Of a stretch of DNA of 44,013 nucleotides, positions 36,688 to 44,013 are shown one piece after another. This stretch comes from Nocardioides albidus (GTDB lineage: Bacteria; Actinomycetota; Actinomycetes; Propionibacteriales; Nocardioidaceae): NCBI RefSeq assembly GCF_006335005.1, contig NZ_VDMP01000013.1:1-44013 (forward strand), written 5' to 3'. How positions within the stretch are numbered: the stretch's first letter is position 1; each line of letters starts with the position of its first letter. The position numbers were made by a program, and so were the translations under genes. The notes under the pieces are model-generated. The model saw only the letters and a list, made by a program, of their open reading frames with translations, made no database searches and had not been told where the DNA came from.

Positions 36688-37407
36688 ATGACGACCTCGA
36701 AGCGCCTGGCCGCCGGCCTGCTCTCCGCCCTCGTCGCCGTCGGTGGCCTGAGCGCCTGCTCGGGTGACGACGGCGGCGGATCCGCCGAGGCCGCCTCGTG
36801 GTCCGACGCCGGAGCGAAGGCGAAGGGGCTGCTCGACGACACCAGCGGCATCGAGGTCTCGCTCTCGACCGGCGACGACCCCGGGACCGACTACCTCGCC
36901 GCGGCGAGCGGCACCATCGTCGCCGACCCGCCGGCCTTCGAGGGCCAGGTCAACGGGCGGGTCAGCGGCTTCGAGGCGAGCTCGATCAACGTCGTCTCCG
37001 TCGACGGCAGGCTGTGGATCGAAGCCCCGGTGATCGGGTGGACCGACCGCTACCAGCCCGCCGATCTCTGTGCGCCCGACCCGGCCCTCCTGCTCGACCC
37101 GTCCACGGGCGTCTCGTCGGTGCTCACCAGCAGCACGGACGTGAAGGCCGGCAAGTCCGAGCGCGGCGGCAAGGACAACAAGGAGATCTTCCACACCTAC
37201 GCCGGCACCGCCACGGGCGACTCGATCCGCGCGATCCTGCCCTGCGCCGAGGGCGACGACTTCGCGGCGACGTACCGTCTCGACGACGAGGGCCGCCTGC
37301 GCACCGCACGCCTCACCGGCACCTTCTTCCCCGACTCCGAGCCGGTGACCTACACGATCGACATCACCGCGTACGACGTCACGAAGGACATCTCGGCCCC
37401 CGAATGA
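36688..37407 (+). CDS. LppX/LprAFG-family lipoprotein (LprG-like)
   Basis: 239 residues. A lipoprotein signal ends in LSAC with Cys24. The mature part has the antiparallel-sheet pattern of LppX/LprAFG proteins: a leading helix (SDAGAKAKGLLDDTSGIEVSL), FEGQVNGRVSG, VDGRLWIEAP, YQPADLCAPDPALLLDPSTGVSSVL and YTIDITAYD. In Mycobacterium, LprG carries lipids and works with the P55 exporter encoded next to it; the same pairing occurs here, with an ATGA overlap to the exporter gene. The ATG at 36688 has AGGGTGA upstream, overlapping the parC stop. Nocardioides-type cells lack mycolates, so the cargo may differ (inference). Confidence 0.9.
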   Translation: MTTSKRLAAGLLSALVAVGGLSACSGDDGGGSAEAASWSDAGAKAKGLLDDTSGIEVSLSTGDDPGTDYLAAASGTIVADPPAFEGQVNGRVSGFEASSINVVSVDGRLWIEAPVIGWTDRYQPADLCAPDPALLLDPSTGVSSVLTSSTDVKAGKSERGGKDNKEIFHTYAGTATGDSIRAILPCAEGDDFAATYRLDDEGRLRTARLTGTFFPDSEPVTYTIDITAYDVTKDISAPE

Positions 37408-39113
37408 GCCCGATGAGCGCGGCGAACCGCCTGCTGCTGACCTTCTGCGCGGTCGCCGTGGCGTTCGCCGCGGTCGACACCTATGTCGTCGTTCTCGCGC
37501 TGCCCGACATGATGGCCGGCGCGGGCATCCCGGTGGAGGAGCTGCAGCGGGCCGCTCCGATCGTCTCCGGCTTCCTGCTGGGGTACGTCGCGATCCTGCC
37601 GCTCGTCGGCCGCATCGCCGACCTGCGCGGCCAGGTCCCGGTGCTGGCGATGTCGCTGGTGGTCTTCTCCGCCGGCTCGCTGGTGACCGCGATCTCCTAC
37701 GACCTGCCGAGCATGGTCGCGGGCCGCTTCCTCCAGGGCGTCGGCGGCGGTGGCCTCGTCCCCGCGACCATGTCGCTGGTGGCCGCCCTCTACCCGGTCG
37801 AGCGGCGCGGGCTGCCGCTCGGCATCGTCTCCGCGGTCCAGGAGTTCGGCAGCGTCCTCGGCCCCCTCTTCGGCGCGCTGGTCCTGTCCTTCACCTCCTG
37901 GCGCGGGATCTTCGCGATCAACCTGGCCGTGGGCGCCCTGCTCGTCCTGGCCGTCGGCCTCGTCGCCGGCCCCGGCAGGTCGTCGGGACGCCGCCGCCTC
38001 CCCGACCTGGTCGGCCTCCTCCTCGTCGTCGTGACCCTCGCCGCCGGCCTCCTCACCTTCCTCCAGCCCGGACCCCTGCAGCGCGACCTGACCTGGGGCC
38101 GGCTGTTCATCCCGTACGTCGACGGCGGCAGCCGCTGGGTCACCCCGGTCGGCCTCGCCACCGTCGCCGCCTTCGTCCTGCTGGTGGCGTGGTGCTGGCT
38201 CCGGCCGCGGGCCGTGGTGGACCTGCGCGGCTGGCTCGCCCACCTGCTGGCGGCCGACCTCCCCGGCGCGGGCCTCCTGGCCGTCGTACTCGGCGGCATC
38301 GTGCTCGCCTTCGCCACCGCCGACCCGGAAGTGGCCGTGTTCTCCCCGCAGGGCCCCTGGTTCCTGGCCGGCTCCGCGGTGGCGCTCGTCCTGCTGGTCG
38401 TGCATCTGCGCCGCGCCGAGGCGCCGATCGTGCCGCGCGGCGTCCTGCGCCCGGTGCCTGCCTGGGGCTCGCTCGCGGTCAGCTTCCTCGTCGGCTGGGC
38501 GCTCATCGCCGCCCTCGTCGACATCCCGCTCTTCGCCCGCACCACCACCGAGCAGGACTCGCAGCTGGGCGCGGCGCTCGTGCTGCTCCGCTTCCTCGCC
38601 GCCCTGCCGGTCGGCGCGGTGATCGGCGGCTGGCTGCTCCGGCGGGCCAACGCCGGCGTCCTCACCGCGGTCGGGATGGTCGCCGCCGGCGGCGCCTTCC
38701 TCGTGATGGGCCAATGGGACGCCCACAGCCTCGACTCCGTCGCCTCGAACGTCCCGCTCGTGGTCGGCGGTCTCGGCTTCGGACTCGCCCTGGCGCCGGT
38801 GAACGCCGCCATCCTCGCCACGACCCCCGACGACACCCACGGCCTGGCCAGTGCTCTGGTGGTGGTGGCGCGGATGATCGGCATGCTCGTCGGCATCTCC
38901 GCGCTGACGACCATCGGGCTGCGCCGCCTCTACGCCGCACAGGAGGCCGACCCGAGCCTCGGCATCACCGCGCTCGGCATCCTCCAGGAGCAGGCCGTGT
39001 TCCGCGGAGCGGGCGTCGCGGCGCTCGTCGCCGCCGTCCTCGCCGTGATCGTGCTCTCCCCCGCACGTACCCGCGACGTGGACACCGCGGTGGCTCTGCG
39101 CGTGGCTGGATAA
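37404..39113 (+). CDS. Major facilitator superfamily exporter, P55-like (14 helices)
   Basis: 569 residues with about 14 predicted helices, the drug:H+ antiporter-2 layout. Helix 1 carries AAVDTYVVVLALP, the helix 2-3 loop has motif A (GRIADLRGQ), and RFLQGVGGGGLVPATMS matches motif B/C. An extracytoplasmic loop lies around residues 220-245 (LQRDLTWGRLFIPYVDGGSRW). Mycobacterial P55 exports lipids and some drugs with LprG. The ATG overlaps the lipoprotein stop (ATGA), so translation is coupled. The TAA stop lies inside the probable -10 box of the carbonic anhydrase gene. Confidence 0.93.
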   Translation: MSPMSAANRLLLTFCAVAVAFAAVDTYVVVLALPDMMAGAGIPVEELQRAAPIVSGFLLGYVAILPLVGRIADLRGQVPVLAMSLVVFSAGSLVTAISYDLPSMVAGRFLQGVGGGGLVPATMSLVAALYPVERRGLPLGIVSAVQEFGSVLGPLFGALVLSFTSWRGIFAINLAVGALLVLAVGLVAGPGRSSGRRRLPDLVGLLLVVVTLAAGLLTFLQPGPLQRDLTWGRLFIPYVDGGSRWVTPVGLATVAAFVLLVAWCWLRPRAVVDLRGWLAHLLAADLPGAGLLAVVLGGIVLAFATADPEVAVFSPQGPWFLAGSAVALVLLVVHLRRAEAPIVPRGVLRPVPAWGSLAVSFLVGWALIAALVDIPLFARTTTEQDSQLGAALVLLRFLAALPVGAVIGGWLLRRANAGVLTAVGMVAAGGAFLVMGQWDAHSLDSVASNVPLVVGGLGFGLALAPVNAAILATTPDDTHGLASALVVVARMIGMLVGISALTTIGLRRLYAAQEADPSLGITALGILQEQAVFRGAGVAALVAAVLAVIVLSPARTRDVDTAVALRVAG

Positions 39114-39116
39114 CCT
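39111..39116 (+). promoter_or_regulatory. -10 box for leaderless carbonic anhydrase gene
   Basis: TAACCT lies 6 nt before the ATG at 39123 and includes the exporter's stop codon. No ribosome site precedes the ATG. Confidence 0.5.
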
Positions 39117-39122
39117 AGTCGT

Positions 39123-39617
39123 ATGGGTGACTTCGACGATCTGCTGAAGGCGAACCGCGACTACGCCGACACCTTCGACCAGGGCGGCTTCGACGGCAAG
39201 GCCCACGCCGGTGTGGCCATCGTGACCTGCATGGACTCCCGGATCGACCCGCTGCGGATGCTCGGCCTCCACTACGGCGACGCCAAGATCTTCCGCAACC
39301 CGGGCGGACGCGTCACCGAGGCGGCCCTCGAGGCACTGGTCCTGGGAGCCCACCTCCTCAACGTCGACCGGATCCTGGTGATCCCGCACACCCGCTGTGC
39401 GATGGCGTCGAGCACCGAGGCCGAGATCCACGACAAGATCGGCGCCGCGGTCGGCCAGGACGTCACCTGGCACCCCTTCCACGTCATCGCCGACCAGAAG
39501 GCCGCACTGGCCGAGGACGTCCGTAAGGTCACCTCGCACCCGCTCATCCCCGACTCGGTCAAGGTCGGCGGGTTCATCTACGACGTCGACACGGGCCTGC
39601 TCAGCCAGGAGGTCTGA
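39123..39617 (+). CDS. Beta-class carbonic anhydrase
   Basis: 164 residues, the size of the short mycobacterial beta-carbonic anhydrase (Rv1284, 163). Zinc ligands are Cys36 (TCMDSR), His89 and Cys92 (IPHTRC); the Asp38-Arg40 dyad is present. It interconverts CO2 and bicarbonate in the cytoplasm. The N-terminus (MGDFDDLLKANRDYADTF) is typical. The TGA stop is the first three bases of a 48-bp hairpin repeat. Probably leaderless, although read-through from the exporter gene is also possible. Confidence 0.95.
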   Translation: MGDFDDLLKANRDYADTFDQGGFDGKAHAGVAIVTCMDSRIDPLRMLGLHYGDAKIFRNPGGRVTEAALEALVLGAHLLNVDRILVIPHTRCAMASSTEAEIHDKIGAAVGQDVTWHPFHVIADQKAALAEDVRKVTSHPLIPDSVKVGGFIYDVDTGLLSQEV

Positions 39618-39662
39618 CACCCACGGCAGGTTCTGGGGCGCCGGAGCCTGCCGTGGGTGTCA
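39615..39662. repeat. Hairpin repeat copy 1 (48 bp), also likely terminator of the carbonic anhydrase gene
   Basis: A perfect 16-bp inverted repeat, TGACACCCACGGCAGG (39615-39630) with its complement at 39647-39662, encloses 16 bp that can pair further (including G-U pairs) to leave a 4-nt loop. The first three bases are the carbonic anhydrase stop codon. There is no U tract. A second copy lies at 40755-40802. Confidence 0.85.
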
Positions 39663-39740
39663 TCCGCCGGTCACCGCGGTCGTCCACAGGCTCCGGAGCG
39701 CGCGTTTCCCGGCCTTGTCGCCGGGGGCAGGCCAGCCAGC

Positions 39741-40757
39741 ATGACGGACGAGTGGCAGCCCCGGCTGACGCGCACACCACCGGTCACCTGGCCGGCCCCG
39801 GTCGACCCCACCGGACGAGCCGGCCCGACGCGCGGCCAAGCCGCCGGACCGCGGTGGCGCCGCACCGGCGTGAATCTCTACGTGCCCACGGCGGTAGAGG
39901 CGGTTCCCGAGCAACGCATCGTCGAGGCGTTCGCACGCTCACACGGCCGCGGCGTCGTCACGGGATGGGCGGCCCTGCGCCTGCACCGGGCCGCCTACTT
40001 CGACGGCCTCGGGCCCGACGGCACGACACCGGTCCCCGTTCCGCTGATCGAGGGCGACACCCGGCTCCGGTCCACGCCTGACGTGCTGGTGCTCCGCGGT
40101 CGCGTCCCAGCGGACGACATCGTGTGTGTACGCGGCGTGCGATGCACGACTCCCGAGCGCGCTCTACTCGACCATGTCGCCAGACTGGCCGACCTGCGAG
40201 AGACCGTCGTGGCTCTCGACATGGCCATGGCTGCGCGACTGACGTCGATCCGCAGGATCGCCGCCGACCTCGACCGGCGCCCGGGCGCCCGCGGCAGCAG
40301 CCTCGCTCGGGACGCACTCGCTCTGGCCGACGAGCACAGTGCCTCCCCGCAGGAGACCCGGTTCCGACTGATCTGGCAGATGGACGCTCGGTGGCCGCGT
40401 CCGCTGGTCAACCGCGACGTCCTCGATCCCGATGGCCGCTTCATCGGCCGCCCCGACCTGATCGATCCCGAGCGCGGCATCGTCGGCGAGTTCGCGGGGG
40501 CCATCCACCGACACCGCTCGCGCCATCGCAACGACGTACGCCGGGAGGACCTGTTCCGCCGGGCAGGACTGGAGTACGTCGAGGTCGTCGGCGCCGACGT
40601 CCGCGAGCCGCGGGTGGTGGTCGAACGGATGGAGGCCGCGGCAGCACGAGCCGGCAGCCACCCGCAGCGCTGGCAGCTCGGTCCGCCTCCACCACCGCTC
40701 GACGAGATCCTCGACCACCGCGACCTCATGATCGCGCTCGCCGAGGACGGCAGGTGA
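39741..40757 (+). CDS. AbiEi-like / DUF559-like protein with nuclease-type C-terminal domain
   Basis: 338 residues. The middle (about 65-200) resembles AbiEi-type antitoxin domains: VVTGWAALRLH, then VRGVRCTTPERALLDHVARLADLRETVVALDMA. The C-terminus (about 205-310) resembles Vsr/DUF559 PD-(D/E)xK nucleases: SPQETRFRLI, GRPDLIDPERGIVGEFAGAIHRH, NDVRREDLFRRAGLEYVEV. The usual EYDG reads EFAG here, so one acidic residue is missing and catalysis is uncertain. The ATG at 39741 is preferred over an upstream in-frame start; the ribosome site is poor. Codon use is less G/C-biased than in neighbours. The gene is bracketed by two related hairpins, the second starting at its stop codon, which suggests a mobile cassette. 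No toxin partner gene is adjacent. Confidence 0.75.
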   Translation: MTDEWQPRLTRTPPVTWPAPVDPTGRAGPTRGQAAGPRWRRTGVNLYVPTAVEAVPEQRIVEAFARSHGRGVVTGWAALRLHRAAYFDGLGPDGTTPVPVPLIEGDTRLRSTPDVLVLRGRVPADDIVCVRGVRCTTPERALLDHVARLADLRETVVALDMAMAARLTSIRRIAADLDRRPGARGSSLARDALALADEHSASPQETRFRLIWQMDARWPRPLVNRDVLDPDGRFIGRPDLIDPERGIVGEFAGAIHRHRSRHRNDVRREDLFRRAGLEYVEVVGADVREPRVVVERMEAAAARAGSHPQRWQLGPPPPPLDEILDHRDLMIALAEDGR

Positions 40758-40802
40758 CACGCACGGCAGGATTTCGCCGGCCGGAACCTGCCGTACGCGT
40801 CT
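40755..40802. repeat. Hairpin repeat copy 2 (48 bp), imperfect
   Basis: The left arm TGACACGCACGGCAGG (40755-40770) differs from copy 1 at one base. The 16-bp centre is different, and the right arm (40787-40802) keeps CCTGCCGT and then diverges, so the stem is imperfect distally. The TGA is the stop codon of the nuclease-like gene. It may also serve as terminator toward the convergent gene at 40821. Confidence 0.8.
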
Positions 40803-40820
40803 TTCGCGGTACGCCGACTG

Positions 40821-41189
40821 CTACAGCAGGTCCCGCAGCCGCTGGTCCACCAGCGCGCCCGGCAGGTCGGTGAGGGTGCGCCCGAGGGTGGCGAGGTCGC
40901 CGATCGCGGTGACCCGGTCGAGGAGGGCGTCGGTGGCGCCGGTCGGGTCGCCGCCGAGGGGGACGTCCATCAGCAGCGGGCAGTCGACGGCGCCGCCGTC
41001 GGGCTCGGGCGGCAGCGCAGCGGTCCAGCAGCCGACCTCGAGCCGCAGCGGAGCCGCCGGGCCGACGCCGTCGGCCAGCACGTCGACGTACCAGAAGAGG
41101 TCGCCGACGGGGATGCGCAGGTGACCTCGCCGGGCCTTCGCGCCGCGGGACTTGAGCAGCTTGACGACAGCGGTGCGATCGGCGCTCAT
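40821..41189 (-). CDS. Small hypothetical protein downstream of parE
   Basis: 122 residues, soluble, with no recognised domain. A basic N-terminus (VVKLLKSRGAKARRGHLRIP) is followed by a beta-rich middle (DLFWYVDVLADG, LRLEVGCWTAALPPEP) and a C-terminal helix. The ATG follows the parE stop by 10 nt, so it is probably co-transcribed with parE. It may be a small accessory protein, but nothing in the sequence shows a role. Confidence 0.75.
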   Translation of the reverse strand: MSADRTAVVKLLKSRGAKARRGHLRIPVGDLFWYVDVLADGVGPAAPLRLEVGCWTAALPPEPDGGAVDCPLLMDVPLGGDPTGATDALLDRVTAIGDLATLGRTLTDLPGALVDQRLRDLL

Positions 41190-41199
41190 GCGCTCAGCC

Positions 41200-43272
<2,073 letters not shown>

Positions 43273-43466
43273 GACCGGCTCCTAACCGTGACGAACGGGT
43301 ACTTCCAAGGACATGAATCTACCCGCGACACGCCGGGCGCCGGTGCAGGCACACGGACGGGCCATCCGGTCTGGTCGATCGGATGGTCACAACCTTGTTT
43401 CGGGCAGTGGAAAATCACCGAAGAAGACCCGCGCGGATGCTTGGATGGTGGAAGTGATCGACGTGG

Positions 43467-43490
43467 GTTGGACCACACGAAGACGGGAAT
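43467..43490 (+). promoter_or_regulatory. Possible stress-sigma-type promoter before the zinc-protein gene
   Basis: GTTG (43467-43470), 14 bp and GGGAAT (43485-43490) resemble the actinobacterial SigB/SigF pattern GTTT-N14-16-GGGTAT. The 291-bp gap 43273-43563 is less G/C-rich than its flanks and also holds TTGATC three times (43493, 43510, 43538). No gene was seen in it. Confidence 0.3.
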
Positions 43491-43563
43491 CTTTGATCCA
43501 GTCGCTACGTTGATCCGGACGACGCCCGATGAGGGTGTTGATCGTACGAAAGAGAGGCCCGAG

Positions 43564-43785
43564 ATGACGACAGCTATTGCTCCCAGCGCGCCGCTCACCG
43601 CGGAGGACCGCTGCGACCGTTGCGGCGCCCAGGCCTACCTGCGCGTCGAGCTCGCGTCGGGCGGAGAGCTTCTCTTCTGCGCCCACCACGCCCGCGAGCA
43701 CGGAGATGCCCTCAAGGACGTCGCCATCGCCGTCCACGACGAGACCCACAAGCTCACCATCAAGCCGGCACCGGCTGCCGACTGA
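43564..43785 (+). CDS. Small zinc-ribbon-like protein (DUF7455 type)
   Basis: 73 residues. Likely zinc ligands are CDRCGAQAY near residue 17 and FCAHHAREH near residue 40. The remainder is EELASGGELL-like strands and a short helix. Such proteins are common in actinobacteria and have no established function known to me. The ATG at 43564 has AGAGAGG about 7 nt upstream. It is divergent from parE and followed by a strong terminator, so it is a single-gene transcript, perhaps highly expressed. Confidence 0.88.
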   Translation: MTTAIAPSAPLTAEDRCDRCGAQAYLRVELASGGELLFCAHHAREHGDALKDVAIAVHDETHKLTIKPAPAAD

Positions 43786-43816
43786 CAGCGACGGTCGCCA
43801 GCGACGGCGATCCTGA

Positions 43817-43853
43817 CCGCGGCCCCGAGATCCCTCGGGGCCGCGGCGCTTTT
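43817..43853 (+). terminator. Rho-independent terminator after the zinc-protein gene
   Basis: A perfect 13-bp stem (43817-43829 with 43834-43846) and a 4-nt loop are followed by CGCTTTT. It is the only classic U-tract terminator in the window and lies between convergent genes. Confidence 0.9.
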
Positions 43854-43859
43854 CCGCCC

Positions 43860-44013
43860 TCACCCCACAGGCGCAACGACCACCGCGGCCTCGGTGAGAC
43901 GCAGGTCGTCCCTGTCGGCGCTGCCCGCGCGGACGGCGTCCTCCACCCGCGCCACCCACGGCTCCCCACCGCCGGCACACGCCATTGCGCCCTCGAGACC
44001 GGACACCAGTCGG
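43860..44013 (-). CDS. C-terminal fragment of an unidentified protein (5' end outside window)
   Basis: On the minus strand a frame is open from the window edge to a TGA at 43862-43860, giving about 50 residues that include EPWVARVEDAVRAG and LRLTEAAVVVAPVG. Third positions are mostly G or C, and the stop lies 14 bp beyond the terminator stem, as expected for a convergent gene. The fragment is too short to assign. Confidence 0.5.
   Translation of the reverse strand, partial: RLVSGLEGAMACAGGGEPWVARVEDAVRAGSADRDDLRLTEAAVVVAPVG

Noticed and set aside
39615..39662. CRISPR-like repeat unit
   Set aside because: Only two copies about 1.1 kb apart with a gene between them, no spacers and no cas genes; the layout is a hairpin repeat.
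39741..40757. Full type IV toxin-antitoxin system around the AbiEi-like gene
   Set aside because: No AbiEii-type nucleotidyltransferase toxin gene is adjacent; the flanking genes are carbonic anhydrase and a parE-linked small gene.
43313..43513. Small open frame (66 codons) between parE and the zinc-protein gene
   Set aside because: No ribosome site, no G/C third-position bias, and it overlaps likely promoter sequences; probably non-coding.

Overview
The window is a 44 kb piece of a very GC-rich actinobacterial chromosome, most likely Nocardioidaceae (Nocardioides-like). The evidence is third-codon-position G/C bias, actinobacterial families (PucR regulator, DUF5998, DUF7455-type zinc protein, LppX/LprAFG lipoprotein with a P55-like exporter, N-terminal-GNAT protein acetyltransferase) and several probably leaderless genes in which a TANNNT box lies 6-7 nt before the start codon. 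The order lipA ... glnE-glnA2 ... panB matches the lipA-glnA1-glnE-glnA2-panB neighbourhood of Mycobacterium tuberculosis, but glnA1 is missing and other genes sit in its place. No tRNA, rRNA, CRISPR array, phage or insertion sequence was seen.

Layout. 1-1.8 kb: 3' end of lipA, then sdaA (serine dehydratase). 1.9-6.0 kb (minus strand): a PAS-PAS-GGDEF-EAL c-di-GMP enzyme and a large polytopic membrane protein of unknown function. 6.2-10.5 kb (minus): glnA2-glnE, nitrogen assimilation and its adenylylation control. 10.6-19.8 kb: an accessory block holding a secreted decapeptide-repeat protein, a PucR regulator divergent from an agmatinase-family hydrolase / sodium:solute symporter / ATP-grasp ligase / NylB-like serine hydrolase run, then a SufR-like regulator divergent from a four-helix membrane protein. 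19.8-24.5 kb: nadE, a VOC-fold protein, panB and a PQQ-type sugar dehydrogenase. 24.5-29.5 kb: an M3 oligopeptidase, a lytic-transglycosylase-like protein without its catalytic Glu and with a Pro-Glu repeat tail, thymidine kinase and a secreted protein. 29.6-34.1 kb (minus): a Pat-like acetyltransferase, a DUF5998 protein and an alkaline-phosphatase-fold phosphodiesterase, probably one operon. 34.2-39.1 kb (plus): parC, an LprG-like lipoprotein and a P55-like exporter, tightly coupled. 39.1-40.8 kb: beta-carbonic anhydrase and an AbiEi/nuclease-like gene, each ending in a copy of a 48-bp hairpin. 40.8-44.0 kb: a small protein and parE (minus), the zinc-ribbon-like protein (plus) with a strong terminator, and the 3' end of a further minus-strand gene.

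The most interesting parts are (i) the PucR-controlled hydrolase/symporter/ligase/amidohydrolase cluster, which looks like an unassigned guanidino- or omega-amino-compound pathway next to a glnA2-type ligase; (ii) the nuclease-like gene bracketed by two related 48-bp hairpins whose first three bases are the stop codons of the preceding genes; (iii) parE, which appears to start at a rare AUC codon; and (iv) a 17-bp palindromic element shared by the c-di-GMP enzyme gene and the secreted-repeat gene.
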